Positions 1 to 9,588 of a DNA stretch of 33,563 nt are shown here, piece by piece (positions within the stretch are counted from its first letter, which is position 1; each line of letters begins with the position of its first letter). The translations under genes were made by a program, and so were the position numbers. Under the pieces are notes generated by a model. The model ran no database searches and was not told the origin of the DNA. It saw only the letters and a program-made list of their open reading frames with translations. Source of the stretch: Amphimedon queenslandica (lineage: Eukaryota; Porifera; Demospongiae; Haplosclerida; Niphatidae); contig NW_003546438.1 in assembly GCF_000090795.2 (NCBI RefSeq), forward strand, positions 139,967 to 173,529. Reading direction: 5' to 3'.

Positions 1-2
1 TT

Positions 3-458
3 TTGGTGAACAATGCCACACGGAATAGTGAGCCTTATTTTCATGAATCAGCATATTTGAATCCTAATGAAGATTCTGATAACCAATTAGATAGCCCAAT
101 CGCAATCCCTGTTGATGCGAATGGCATCTGTTATGTAGCATCGATTGTTGATGTATCATGTATTGATAGAGTAGAAGAATGTAATTATGATAGTGACTCT
201 GAAGATGACAATTTTGATAATAATAGAATGTATACAAATAAGAGAAAGCCTGCCCTCAAATGGCACTGTACAAAAAGGTGCAAGCCTTTATTAGAAAGTG
301 ACGTTAGTTCTATTATCGAAGTTAGACGTTATTTTGATGAACCTATTAGAGAATTGAGGAAGTATTTAGATGAATGTGACAATTGTCCTAATAATCATTA
401 TATGACTAGATCCCTGCATGTTGAAGAAATAGATCAAGTGCATGAATATGATTTCTGA
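3..458 (+). pseudogene. N-terminal segment of Helitron polyprotein, unassigned
   Basis: An open stretch of about 150 codons leads into the recognisable Helitron protein but resembles no domain I can name. It is acidic and Asn/Asp-rich (runs such as DSDSEDDNFDNN near residues 63-74). Near residues 88-92 and 124-128 it has Cys pairs, CTKRC and CDNC, that could bind zinc. It ends in TGA at 456-458. Coding resumes in another frame from about 490, so a frameshift separates it from the next segment. There is no true start codon context at position 3; the frame enters from outside the window. Assignment to the Helitron rests on position and orientation only. Confidence 0.55.
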
Positions 459-490
459 GATAATCCTAATGTAATGTAACAGTAATTCTT

Positions 491-1546
491 AAAAAAGATG
501 AAAATAATGTTGAAAAATATTTTGAATATTCTGAAATTGTTTGTGAAAGAATAGGCCATCCTATTGTGTGTAGTAGTAATGATACTGAATGTAAGAGTAT
601 GCTGCGTATTTTATGCAATGCATCTGTTCATTATCCTTTGTTGAGACGCCTTTTGAAACACTTTTATGTTGCTAGAAATGCCCATTTAACAATAGATATT
701 ATTGACTCTTCCCTTGCTGATGGCAATATAGCACAATTGATAGATTTAAAATTTAATGAAGCCGATGAGACTGAATTTGATAATGTGTATTACGCTATAA
801 ATGATGGCAAAGAAGAAGACCCATTTAGAATACCAAACTTAGATACTGTACTTTATTTTCAGTATTCAGATGCTATTGATGAATTTAAAAAAGCTTTGTC
901 TGATCAGGCTGTTAATGCTTGTTGCAGCTGTGATAGGCTTTAAAGAAAAAAGTCTGTCACTCAAGCTAAAAATTTAGATAGCGATGTTTGGAATATCCTA
1001 TTAGATTACATTAGAGAGACTGATCCTACAGCATTAAATAAAGTTATGTATATTTGTAATCATTGTAAACCTATTATTAGGAAAAATGAAGTTCCAGCAC
1101 GTTGTGTGCTCAATGGGTTAAAGTGTGAGCCACTACCCAAAGAGTTAGAAAATTTGGATCCTTTAAGTTGCCAGTTAATACAGAGAGCCAAGTGTTTTCA
1201 GACAATTGTTAGGCTAGGCACACACACCTTAAAAGTGCCTGCCTATAATTCTTTAAAGGCTCTGAAAGGTGCAATGTTTTATTTACCTCTTCCATTAGAG
1301 AAAACAATGGAAACTTTACATGAGGTTGGTATAGATTCTAATCATTTGCCTAATCCAGAACTTTATAATATTATTAATGGACAGCCTACTAAATCAAATA
1401 ATGTCTGGCGTAGTTTAGTTGATGTAAATAAAATAAAAGTAGCACTAAGAAAATTAAAAGAAATAAATTGGCTTTATAGAAATGTAGATGATGATTCCAT
1501 CGACGAATCGTCTAAAAATGTTATACAAGTAGTTAGCAATGCTACT
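491..1546 (+). pseudogene. Helitron polyprotein, DUF6570-like region
   Basis: One frame runs from about 491 to 1546 with a single in-frame TAA (941-943). Past that stop the same frame continues without a shift. The second half has Cys pairs (CCSCDRL, then CNHC about 50 residues on), followed by NGL, LENLDPLSCQLIQRAKCF and an LG-KVPAYN region. This is the pattern I associate with DUF6570, the region that precedes the Rep domain in many animal Helitron proteins. The role is unknown; nucleic-acid binding through the Cys residues is a guess. The frame is lost after 1546. Comparison with copy B (near 25737) shows a C missing between 1546 and 1547, which shifts the frame into the following Rep segment. 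Confidence 0.7.
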
Positions 1547-2905
1547 GTAAAATGCTTGAAAAAGCAAATGATCAAGATTTAGAAGGCCTTTCGGCATATA
1601 CCATTAGAAATCTTGATAGTAAAATTGCAACAGGTTCTGATATCAGTCAATATAAATTAATGAATGTAAAAGATGCGCCTATAGACAATAGGCAAGAGCA
1701 TCTTGATTTGTTATGCTTTCCTACTTTATTTCCTACTGGACAATATGGAGAGCATCATCCCAGACAAAGCTATCCAGCACAGACTTTATCATTTAGTGAA
1801 TACATAAAATCAAGACTTTTAAACAAAGATTCCAGATTTCGTCGAAATCATTCATATTGTTTGCACTATTACGGATTAAAAATTAACAAGGCCTAAAAAA
1901 CTGGCATATATAATTTATTAAAAACATCAAGGGGCAATGTTGGTCAAACTGTTGCTGAAATATTAGAAAAAATAAATGTTTTAGATGAAGAATTTGAGGG
2001 CAATTTAAGTACCATGTTGGCTCCAATATGGGGCACAAATCAATATTGGTTCCGTGTGAAAGGTGAAGTCAAAGCAATGATTGCTGAGTATGGCTCACCA
2101 ACGCATTTCCTTACATTAAGTTGTGCTGAATATGATTCAGCTGATATAGCGCAATATTTAAGAAAAGTGAATAATGCACCACAATCATTTAGTATTTCTA
2201 GATTATGTACTGAGGACCCTGTTTCAGTATCGCGACAATTTTCATACAAATTTAAGGATTTCCTTAACATAGTCATTCTCCAGAGAGGTGTTCTAGGCAA
2301 AGTAGAGCAATATTATGTTAAAAAAGAATATCAAATGCGTGGAGCACCTCATTATCACATCCTCCTATGGATTGAAAATGCTCCTGTTGTCGGTATTGAT
2401 TGTCCAGAAGAAGTCTGTTCTTTCATACAAGATAGGATTACCTGTCATATACCAGATAGTAATACGTCGCCTGATTTAAATTTTTTGGTAACAAAATACC
2501 AAATGCACAAGTGCAGCAAATACTGCAAGCGAAATATTAAAGTCAGCAAGACCTATGTATCTAGATGCCGATTTGATTTTCCTAGACCAGTATGAGATAG
2601 TATTTGCATCAATGATGTAGAAAACAGCTTGAAATCATGCAATAAAATATATAATCTCAAACGAAATGAAAAAGAAGTTCGAGTCAACGACTATAATCCT
2701 TTACTGTTGAAATTGTGGCGTGCAAATATGGACTTACAATACATAGCTGAGAGGAGTCTTTCCTTAACAAAGTATGTAACTGGATATGTCACTAAAGCAG
2801 AAAAGAGTCATGCACAGGACTTATGGGATAAAGTCAGCAGCTGTGACAACATATACAGCAGGCTTTGGAAAATCGGCCAAAAATTACTTCGAGCTAAAGA
2901 AGTAG
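1547..2905 (+). pseudogene. Helitron Rep, HUH/Y2 rolling-circle endonuclease
   Basis: This is the Helitron_like_N Rep nuclease, which nicks and joins the single strand during rolling-circle transposition. The segment opens with a typical LCFPTLFPTGQYGEHHPR block (about 1711-1764). The metal-binding HUH motif is at about 2338-2370 (RGAPHYHILLW, His-Tyr-His). A Cys/His cluster (MHKCSKYCKR) follows, then CRFDFPRPV. The paired catalytic tyrosines lie at about 2773-2796 (YVTGYVTK, Y-x3-Y-x2-K), as expected for a Y2 enzyme. TAA at 1894-1896 and TGA at 2593-2595 interrupt an otherwise continuous frame. Copy B has TTA where copy A has the TAA, so that stop is a private T-to-A change; the TGA is present in both copies. 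The catalytic residues survive but the gene is dead as written. Confidence 0.88.
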
Positions 2906-3835
2906 GACTATATGAAGCTAGCGATCTTCTTGGTGAAAGTTTATACATGAAATCAGTAACTGTACAGTACGTTAATGTGTACTTGCCTCATAAGAGGAGC
3001 AGAAAAATCAAAAACTATTCATATTTAACTAAGATGGATCGATCTTCCAAAGACATCTTTAATCCTAGCATAATTGAAGACTTTTATCCAACAAGACCGA
3101 ATAACATGGAAGATGTATCTCCTTATAAATTTGTTACCAATTACAAATTCGACAAAATAGGAGAAAATGGAGAAAGAGAATACAAACTTCGATTAAAGCC
3201 AGTCCTTCCAAACCATAGGAAATTTAATCCTATGCAAGAAGCGGAAAGAGACGATTTTTATTACTCGCTAATATTTTTATTTGTGCCTTTTAGAGACGAG
3301 AGCACACTTGTAATGGAAGGAGAAACAATGGAAGAAGCTTTTAGGCGTCACAGAGAACCATCTATACGTGGCAATGAAAATCATTTCAACAAACTACAGA
3401 AATTATTAGAAGCTGAACGTAATTGGAAGAAAATAGTCGATGCAAGAAATAAAGCCGGTTTCACTGAAGAAGAACTTCCTGATAACAAGGAAGATGATGA
3501 GCCTCAATTACTAGGTGAAATAATGGAAGCAGTAGCTGATATTGCTGACATGCACATAAATGTACCTAATTTAACATTAGAGCAAAGAGAGGCAATGCTT
3601 AATGTAGATCAAAAAAGAATTTTTGATAAAATTAAGAGTCATATTTTAAGTCAAAAAGAACGTGAAGACTTATTAGAGAATGAGTCTTCAAGACTACTTA
3701 GATTAGATAATATCAAACCGCTAAGGATGTTTATTAGTGGTGTTGGTGGAACTGGTATATCGTTTTTGATAGAGGCAATAAAATGCCTAGTGGATGACAT
3801 ATGGCATCCAAAAAGTAGTGAAATTATGTGCTATG
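2906..3835 (+). pseudogene. Helitron Rep-helicase linker and start of PIF1-like helicase with damaged Walker A
   Basis: The frame from the Rep continues through a linker rich in charged residues (PFRDESTLVMEGETMEEAFRR near 3283-3345) and enters the helicase at about 3590 (LNVDQKRIFDKI, the Q-motif-like start). The Walker A loop is at 3739-3765 and reads GVGGTGIS. The lysine that contacts ATP in this family (GxGKS) is replaced by isoleucine (ATA). The frame then runs off at 3862-3864, while the rest of the helicase is in the next frame from about 3820. Both Helitron copies have the same spacing across this shift, so it predates their separation. ATPase activity would be lost from the K-to-I change alone. 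Confidence 0.85.
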
Positions 3836-5090
3836 ATAGCACCAACAGGTATAGCCGCATTTAATGTAGGTGGACTAACAATACATAGATTATTTCAGCT
3901 ACCGATAGAGCATGAGGGAAAGACAGCTGGATATTGGGCTTTGAGTAAAGAAGCTCAGAAAAGAATAAAAATGACACTTAAAAATTTAAAAATTATAATA
4001 GTAGACGAGGTATCTATGGTATCCAATCTAAATCTAGCATACTTACACATGCGCTTAGAAGATATATTTGGAACTGATGAATGGTTTGGATCCAAAAATA
4101 TTTTATTTGTAGGTGACCTCTTACAATTGCCACCAGTTAATGGTAGGCCAGTATTTAATAAAATTAGCAACAAACTAGTAAAAACTAGACTTGGAGCAGC
4201 AAATGCAGTTAACATATGGAAAGAAACAGTAGAATATGATGAACTAACAATCAATGAGCGACAAAAAGGAGACGAAACTTTCTTTAAAATGCTTGATTCT
4301 GTTAGGCATGGCTGTCTGACTGATGATACTATTGATACGCTTAAAAGTCGTGTATTTAATATTTCAATACAAGAAAAATATAAGGAATTGGAAAGTGAAG
4401 GAACAAATCCTCCAATTTGCCTATTTTCTAAGGTAGATGCCTGCCAAAAAATCAATGAATTAATGTTAGAAAGTCTAGAAACTGAGAAAATAGAATTAGC
4501 ATGTGTTGATGTTGTTGATGAAAGTGGCAGCACAACAAAATTTGACAAAAAGCAAGAAAAAAAATTAGATAAACTAAAAGATCAACCAAGCAAAGCAGCT
4601 GGTTTAGCAACTGTATTGTCTTTAGCGGTAGACTGTAGAGTAATGCTAAGACGTAATATTGATGTGACTGTAGGATTAGTTAATGGTGCCATTGGTACAG
4701 TAATGGGTATTTATGCTACACGTATATCAATCAAATTTGATCATATTGATGTACCTTGTGACAGAAAGGGTTACATCTAGATTTATGCTATCTAAGAATT
4801 TGTATATACATAGGAAACAGTTTCCCCTCATACTTTCTTATGCTATTACTATACATAAATGTCAGGGCCTCTCACTAGATGCAGCCATTATTGATTTATC
4901 GACTGATGTTTTTGGGGATGGTATGGCATATGTTGCATTGTCTCGTGTACGTACATTAAATGGATTACATTTATTATCATTTGATCCTCTCTCTGTTAAA
5001 GTTAGTAATCCGTGCATTAATGAAATTAAGAGACTGAGAACTAATTTTCGGAATGACTTACCTCAAATCAAGAAAAGTAAAGGAAAGAAG
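3820..5090 (+). pseudogene. Helitron PIF1-like helicase core
   Basis: This is a superfamily 1B, PIF1-type DNA helicase domain that unwinds donor DNA behind the Rep. Motifs are visible in order: APTGIAAFNVGGLTIH (motif Ia, about 3839-3886), IIIVDEVSMVS (Walker B, about 3994-4026), ILFVGDLLQLPPV (motif III, about 4102-4140), ELTINERQ (motif IV, about 4241), and a [14 protein letters not shown] block (about 4672-4712). After a frameshift near 4765 come [14 protein letters not shown] (motif V) and [18 protein letters not shown] (motif VI, about 4918-4975). Everything after Walker A is well preserved. The shift near 4765 moves the end of the helicase into the third frame. The domain is complete in content but needs at least two frames. 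Confidence 0.9.
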
Positions 5091-5645
5091 AGAAAGATTC
5101 AAGTGACAGGTATAATAGATGATGGTGAACCTTGTAGTAAGAATGCCAAGGTGTCTGTAAGTCTTGTACAAAGTACTAGTAACAGTACTGTTAGTAGCAA
5201 TAAACTTAAGAGGTACTGATTTACAAAAGTCTAATCGCCCCAAAAAGAGTAAAATGTTTGACAATAATGCTTTAAATAAGTCTTGCCCCCAGAAAAGAAA
5301 AGTTGATGTAGACAGTAGTACTGACAATACTGCTTTGGTATTGCCTCGCTCAAAAAAAGATGATAAATTAATTGTTTCAATTAATTTGAAAGACCTAAAA
5401 ACCAAATTTAATGTCAAAGATGATGATAGTTGTAGTAGTCTCATTGTATCTATAAAACTCTCAAACATTAAATGTAAACCAAAAGATGATAAAACCAAGT
5501 GTGTTGTAAAAAATGACCATTGTAGTAGTAGTCTGATTGTATCAATAAAACTCTCAAGCATTAAATTAAAGACAAGTAATCCAAAAAAAGATGATGACGT
5601 CATCTTTACTTATGAAGAGCCTCCCAACCCAGATATTGTGAGAAG
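5091..5645 (+). pseudogene. Lys/Ser-rich repetitive tail between helicase and OTU
   Basis: Between the last helicase motif and the OTU domain the protein becomes basic and low-complexity. A frameshift near 5205 splits it. In the second part a short block recurs three times about every 30 residues, as LIVSINLKDLK, LIVSIKLSNIK and LIVSIKLSSIK (near 5368, 5440 and 5533). The copies are separated by acidic or lysine-rich spacers. The lysine-rich runs could serve as a nuclear localisation signal or a DNA-binding tail. That is inference from composition; I know no family for the repeated block. The frame ends near 5645, where coding shifts into the OTU frame. Confidence 0.6.
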
Positions 5646-5647
5646 GA

Positions 5648-6214
5648 GACAATGGGATTGTTTATTACCCTGGTAATGAAGAATATCAAAGAAGGTGGTG
5701 TGAGATTTTAAATCTCAAATTTGTCACAGCTGCTAGAATCTTACCTGGTAGTCCAACAACACCATTGTCAGATGAAAGAGTTCCTAATAGTACTCTTGAT
5801 GTCCCTGGTGATGGGAACTGTTTATTTTATGCCCTTTCATATCTCATTACTGGGTCAATTTCTCAGCATTACGAATTACGTAAAGCAATTGTTAGTAATA
5901 TGCCAAACTTTGAAGAAGAATTGTTTAATAGTACATTAAGTGCAACCAGATATTCAAGCATATATGATTACATAAATAAGTCCAAAATTTATAGAAATTG
6001 TGTGTGGGCCACTGACACAGAGATTATTACATTATCTGCAATGTTAGGTACAACCATATATTCATATTCACTAACTCCTACTTTTGTTGGCTCGGCTAGA
6101 TATGGAACCCAAACTTTATATGGCATTCCTTGTGATACTAATACACCTGCTTTGTATTTGAAGCATGTTGGTACTAATCATTTCCAAGCAGTTAAGTCTA
6201 TTAATATTTCTTAA
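5648..6214 (+). pseudogene. OTU-family cysteine protease domain of the Helitron
   Basis: OTU proteases cleave ubiquitin or related linkages, and many animal Helitrons carry one at the C-terminus. The frame from about 5651 has a WCEILNLKF lead-in, then VPGDGNCLFYALS at about 5798-5836, with the catalytic Asp-Gly-Asn-Cys. A central VWATDTEIITLSAMLG block is at about 6004-6050. GTNHFQAV near 6172-6195 supplies the catalytic His. All three triad positions (Asp, Cys, His) are intact and the frame ends at TAA 6212-6214. This is the least damaged module of copy A. No start codon fits the domain, which reads as the tail of the polyprotein after a frameshift near 5645. Copy B lacks this part. Confidence 0.88.
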
Positions 6215-6755
6215 GCATTGATTGATGATGGAAGTGGGTATGGTGTATGGGAGGTCCATCATCTTTAAAACATTGGTTGTTTAATGTGACTTATATTTCA
6301 CTGCATGTGCAATGTGAATGATGTGTGTCTGAAAACCATTGGTGCATATCCACCCAGTATTGCTCAGTATCAAGGGATCAAACTGCATTCAGGATGTGAG
6401 ATTAATCAATGTATAACAGTAAATATTGTTTACTTGTTGCTATAATGGACAGGGAGAGGGTGTGAAAGAGGTTTACTGTTCATTAGAGTTTAGCATTGAT
6501 TCAAATTTGTGTGACTATCATTTATGTAGGACAGAGGGTTAGGAAGGGAGGAAGCTGTCATTATCAAATCTGGATCTTGTTTGTGGCTTGTACTACATGT
6601 TTATTACAAATAACTGATGCATATGGATCTTGGCTCTGCTGACAAAATTTAAAGTCATGACATGAAAAATTTTTGAGTAACATTAAAAGTTATTTTACAT
6701 TTAGTATTATTCAAGCAGTAATTCTGTACATATAATAATGATCATCATGCATGTT

Positions 6756-6942
6756 AATGCTGCCATCAATGCTGTGTGCATTACATGTATGTAAATGCTT
6801 GCCAGCTGATGTAGCGCATAATGCTGCCATCAATGCTGTGCGCATTATTAAGTTAATGCTTGCCGGCTGATGTTGCGCATTTGAATGATGCTGCCATCAA
6901 TGCTGTGAGCATAATAAATGCTTGCCAGCTGATGTTGTGCAT
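6756..6942. repeat. Tandem repeat, three units of about 62 bp
   Basis: Three head-to-tail units occupy 6756-6819, 6820-6880 and about 6881-6942. Each contains the words ATGCTGCCATCAATGCTGTG and AATGCTTGCC-GCTGATGT-G-GCAT. The units differ by scattered substitutions and small indels in the AT-rich spacer, so the array is not recent. Confidence 0.85.
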
Positions 6943-6958
6943 CTTGTATTGATGATGG

Positions 6959-7015
6959 TTGTAACATGTGCATGTTCTCATTAAAAAAATATTGTTTGCA
7001 AATTGGAAATACTTT
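6959..7015. repeat. Dispersed repeat, copy 1 (second copy at about 8029-8100)
   Basis: The words CATGTTCTCATTAA, TTGTTTGCA and ATTGGAAA occur in the same order and spacing at about 6967-7010 and 8048-8092. This points to an old duplication of a roughly 50 bp or longer segment flanking the intervening 1 kb. Both copies are preceded by a GATGATGGTTG-like and TTGTAA context. Confidence 0.6.
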
Positions 7016-8411
7016 ATGCACACAATGATATTTTATATGAAGGAGGTCATGAAAGTATCTTAACTGATGTTAGCATTGGTAAGCAATATTATGTCTAAAA
7101 TACATGCATGCACATACATGTATGATCCAATCAGAAACATTGTAGATGCTACCATTATCATTAGTAGTTAGTACTTGTATGTCACATTCATAATTAATAC
7201 AGGTATACTTAGGACTACAATGTGGTGTTAAAGAGTGAGGTCAGACTTAGAATGAGACTCAACAGGTGAAGGGGACGTTCCTCTATGTGAGCACCTGTAT
7301 CTTGTTAGTGGTTTGTAATGTATGTTTGTGACAAACATAAGGTATATTATGCATATACATGTATATGTTTAGTATGGTGTACATGTAGTGGATTATTGAT
7401 GCATTTATTGTGCTTGTAGTGTTTGATGATTATCATGCATGAATTTCATCCTTTCATAGTTTGTTGTAAGTACATATGTACTATAATGGAGTTACAAGGA
7501 ATACAAAAGTTCCATGTGATTGGTAACAGAGTTTGTTCACCATTACTGTTTGTACTATTGTTATTATTAGCCTGTGTGTTTACATTGCTTGCATTTGATG
7601 TGTTTATGTTACTATGCTTTACAGGTAATGACAGCTGGAAAGGATTTGATGATTCAGCAATATTTTCATTCCTTGATAATGGAATGTGCAATATAATTAA
7701 AGGCAGTTCTGGATTTTGATTGTTGTAACTAAATTTATTTCATTATTAAATGCAACTTAATGTTTTATTGTAGGTCCTTGATGTGTCGTTGTATCACACT
7801 GCAGGAGGTGCCTGCATATTACTGTAGTCTAAGGAATGGAATATGTAGTAAGATTAAATATTGTGAGATTCCAAAGTGTCCTATGTATTTTGTCATAGGG
7901 TATGATTCAAGGTTACATGTACATGTATATTTGTTTGATGGGTATGTCATATAAGCATAGCCACAGTAGGTACTATCACTATAAGTTATTGTTTGCCAGT
8001 ACATCTTTCGTTGATGATTGTTAGTTTATTGTAATAATATTATTATGTGCATGCATGTTCTCATTAACAAACAACAATTGTTTGCACATTGGAAAGTATT
8101 CATGTGTTATTTTTGTAGATTATGAATGACGGCACTGTGCATGTTTATGTACGTAATCAGTATGTCCATAATAATGATTATTAGGTAAGATTTAATTTTT
8201 TAAATCATGCATTACGATAGTGTGAATTTTTTTCTAGAAATATTGAAAGAAACTAAAGGGAATAAGCATTTATGTCTTGTCAAACACTTGGCATTACTAA
8301 TGTATTTTCTTCCTGGCTTAACGCTGATGTATTTTTAATGCACAGTTTGATTATTTTTTAACATCTATTATTATAAAGAAGTACACAGTTAATAAAAGTT
8401 ATAGTATTTTG

Positions 8412-9005
8412 TTACGGCCCCTCTGGGCCTCGGCCTGCGGCCCCTGCCCCTGCCAGCTCTCCTTGGTAGATTGGCATACTATTACGGAATATAAAGACAA
8501 TATTAAGTACATCATAGTAAAGACTTACAATCTGTCTATTCACAGCCCTCAGCTGGGCTATTATCTGCTGCCTTTGCTGTTGAAGCAAAGGCAGTCCTGG
8601 GGCAGGAGGGGCTCCTCCATGAGGGAGCACCGGTGCACCTCCAGGAGGGAGCACCGGTGCTCCTCCAGGAGGGAGCACCGGTGCACCTCCAGGAGGGAGC
8701 ACCGGTGCACCTCCAGGAGGGAGCACCGGGGCACCTCCAGGAGGGAGCACCGGTGCACCTCCAGGAGGGAACACCGGTGCTCCTCCAGGAGGGAGCACCG
8801 GTGCACCTCCAGGAGTGAGAACCGGTGCACTTCCAGGAGGGAGCACCGGTGCCACTCCAGGAGTGAGCACCAGCGGGCCTCCAGCTCTTTGGACTGGGAT
8901 TGGGAGTGCTGGAGGTTGTGGTGGTGGTAGTGGTGGTGGAGGCCTTCCATCTCCAGCTACTGGCGGTGGCGGATGAACTATGTGCTCATCACCAGCATCA
9001 TCCAT
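8412..9005 (-). CDS. Proline/glycine-rich repeat protein, hypothetical, two coding exons
   Basis: I do not recognise this gene. Reading down from ATG at 9005-9003 gives MDDAGDEHIVHPPPP, then a polyproline stretch. About ten imperfect 8-residue units of the APVLPPGG type follow, then a Gln-rich helix-like end (LLQQQRQQIIAQLRAVNRQI). That codon is followed exactly by a GTAAGT splice donor (8528-8523), so exon 1 is 9005-8529. Candidate acceptors AG lie at 8463-8457, giving a 66-71 bp intron. Using the one that preserves frame, exon 2 ends at TAA 8414-8412 with an Ala/Gly-rich tail. The acidic start, the unbroken 150-codon frame and the donor at the right place support coding. The 24 bp repeat keeps other frames open too, so the frame choice is not certain. 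The product is probably disordered; its function is unknown. Confidence 0.5.
   Translation of the reverse strand: MDDAGDEHIVHPPPPVAGDGRPPPPLPPPQPPALPIPVQRAGGPLVLTPGVAPVLPPGSAPVLTPGGAPVLPPGGAPVFPPGGAPVLPPGGAPVLPPGGAPVLPPGGAPVLPPGGAPVLPPGGAPVLPHGGAPPAPGLPLLQQQRQQIIAQLRAVNRQIVSLYYDVLNIVFIFRNSMPIYQGELAGAGAAGRGPEGP
8609..8875. repeat. 24 bp minisatellite inside the proline-rich gene
   Basis: About eleven head-to-tail 24 bp units with the core GGGAGCACCGGTGCACCTCC are GC-rich against an AT-rich background. The unit length is a multiple of three, so every frame crossing it stays open. On the minus strand it encodes APVLPPGG-type octapeptides. The variation is mostly at the CAC/CTC and GGG/GTG positions. 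The array was probably expanded by slippage or unequal exchange. Confidence 0.9.
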
Positions 9006-9553
9006 TATAAAGTATGCTACCAAATAAGAAAATATATTGACAACTAATTTAATTTGTAACTGAACTGACTTCAGTGCTTCTTTAAAAAAAAGAAAGTTGT
9101 AGAAGTTAACTTGAGAGCAAAACGGCAACTGAAATTGAATCAGAATGTAAACTTAAATAGTTGCAGAAAAGGAAATTGGTCTTAGTATTAATGGTCAATA
9201 ATGATGAATAATTATTAGCTAGGCTATGAATATAATTAATGATTCAAATATTTTAAAAAATTAATAAAAAGTAATTGTATGAAAAATGTTTTTAAAATGC
9301 GATAAGTCTTCTTATAGTTTTTATTTCAAAATTCTTTTCTTCCAGCAATGAACTGATAACTAAGGCAAAAATTGTAATTTTTAATAAAAAGGATTATTAA
9401 TTAATTAATAATGATGAAAATTATGAGCTAGGCTATAATTAATGATTCAAAAATTTAAAATAAAATAAATTTATAAATAATTAATTATTAATAATTTTAT
9501 AATTATTATTAAAAAGGATTATTAATTAATAAAATTTAATAAAAAGTATGGAA
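9006..9553. other. AT-rich non-coding DNA with short direct duplications
   Basis: No gene is seen. A block containing AATAATGATGA, GAGCTAGGCTAT-like and AATTAATGATTCAAA words occurs near 9196-9255 and again near 9407-9455. AAAAAGGATTATTAATTAAT occurs near 9386 and 9512. These look like local direct duplications in very AT-rich DNA. Confidence 0.5.
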
Positions 9554-9588
9554 ACAAGTAAATAAAAAAATTTCTATTAAATAAGAAA

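Larger units (their letters stand above)
1..6214 (+). mobile_element. Helitron copy A, 5' end beyond the window
   Basis: This is a rolling-circle DNA transposon whose coding region runs through the first 6.2 kb. In order I see an acidic N-terminal part, a DUF6570-like region, an HUH Rep endonuclease, a PIF1-type helicase and an OTU protease. That order is characteristic of animal Helitrons. The coding line is interrupted by in-frame stops (941-943, 1894-1896, 2593-2595) and by frameshifts near 460-490, 1546, 3820, 4765, 5205 and 5645, so this copy cannot make its protein as written. The left end is outside the window. I could not find a convincing 3' hairpin followed by CTRR, so the right boundary is simply the end of the OTU frame. 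A second, older copy lies at 25500-29660. Confidence 0.9.
6215..8411. other. Non-coding stretch after the Helitron
   Basis: No convincing gene is visible here. Open stretches at 7423-7719 and 7760-7954 are short and hydrophobic or composition-driven, and I do not call them. The region is rich in TGCATG/ACATGT words and holds a three-unit tandem repeat (6756-6942) and a pair of dispersed copies (about 6959-7015 and 8029-8100). It may include the Helitron 3' end, but I could not recognise one. Confidence 0.5.

Noticed and set aside
2040..2300. Minus-strand open frame of 86 codons
   Set aside because: It lies exactly antisense to the Helitron Rep core, whose HUH domain explains the sequence.
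3955..4548. Minus-strand open frame of 197 codons
   Set aside because: Antisense shadow of the PIF1 helicase; its hydrophobic Ser-rich content is what reading the reverse of a Lys/Leu-rich gene gives.
5058..5603. Minus-strand frame with repeated FIDT-RLL blocks
   Set aside because: It mirrors the plus-strand LIVSI-L repeat; the plus frame continues the Helitron protein, so this is a shadow.
6740..6945. CRISPR-like array
   Set aside because: The units are head-to-tail near-identical over their whole length, with no unique spacers, and the context is eukaryotic.
7423..7719. Hydrophobic open frame that looks membrane-like
   Set aside because: TTA/TTG-rich DNA naturally gives Leu/Phe runs; there is no recognisable start context, homology or splice partner.
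8409..8930. Plus-strand frame of SRREHRC-type repeats, and another minus frame of EVHRCSLL-type repeats
   Set aside because: All are read from the same 24 bp array. The minus frame with MDDAGDEHIV and a GTAAGT donor is the better supported one, though the choice is not proven.
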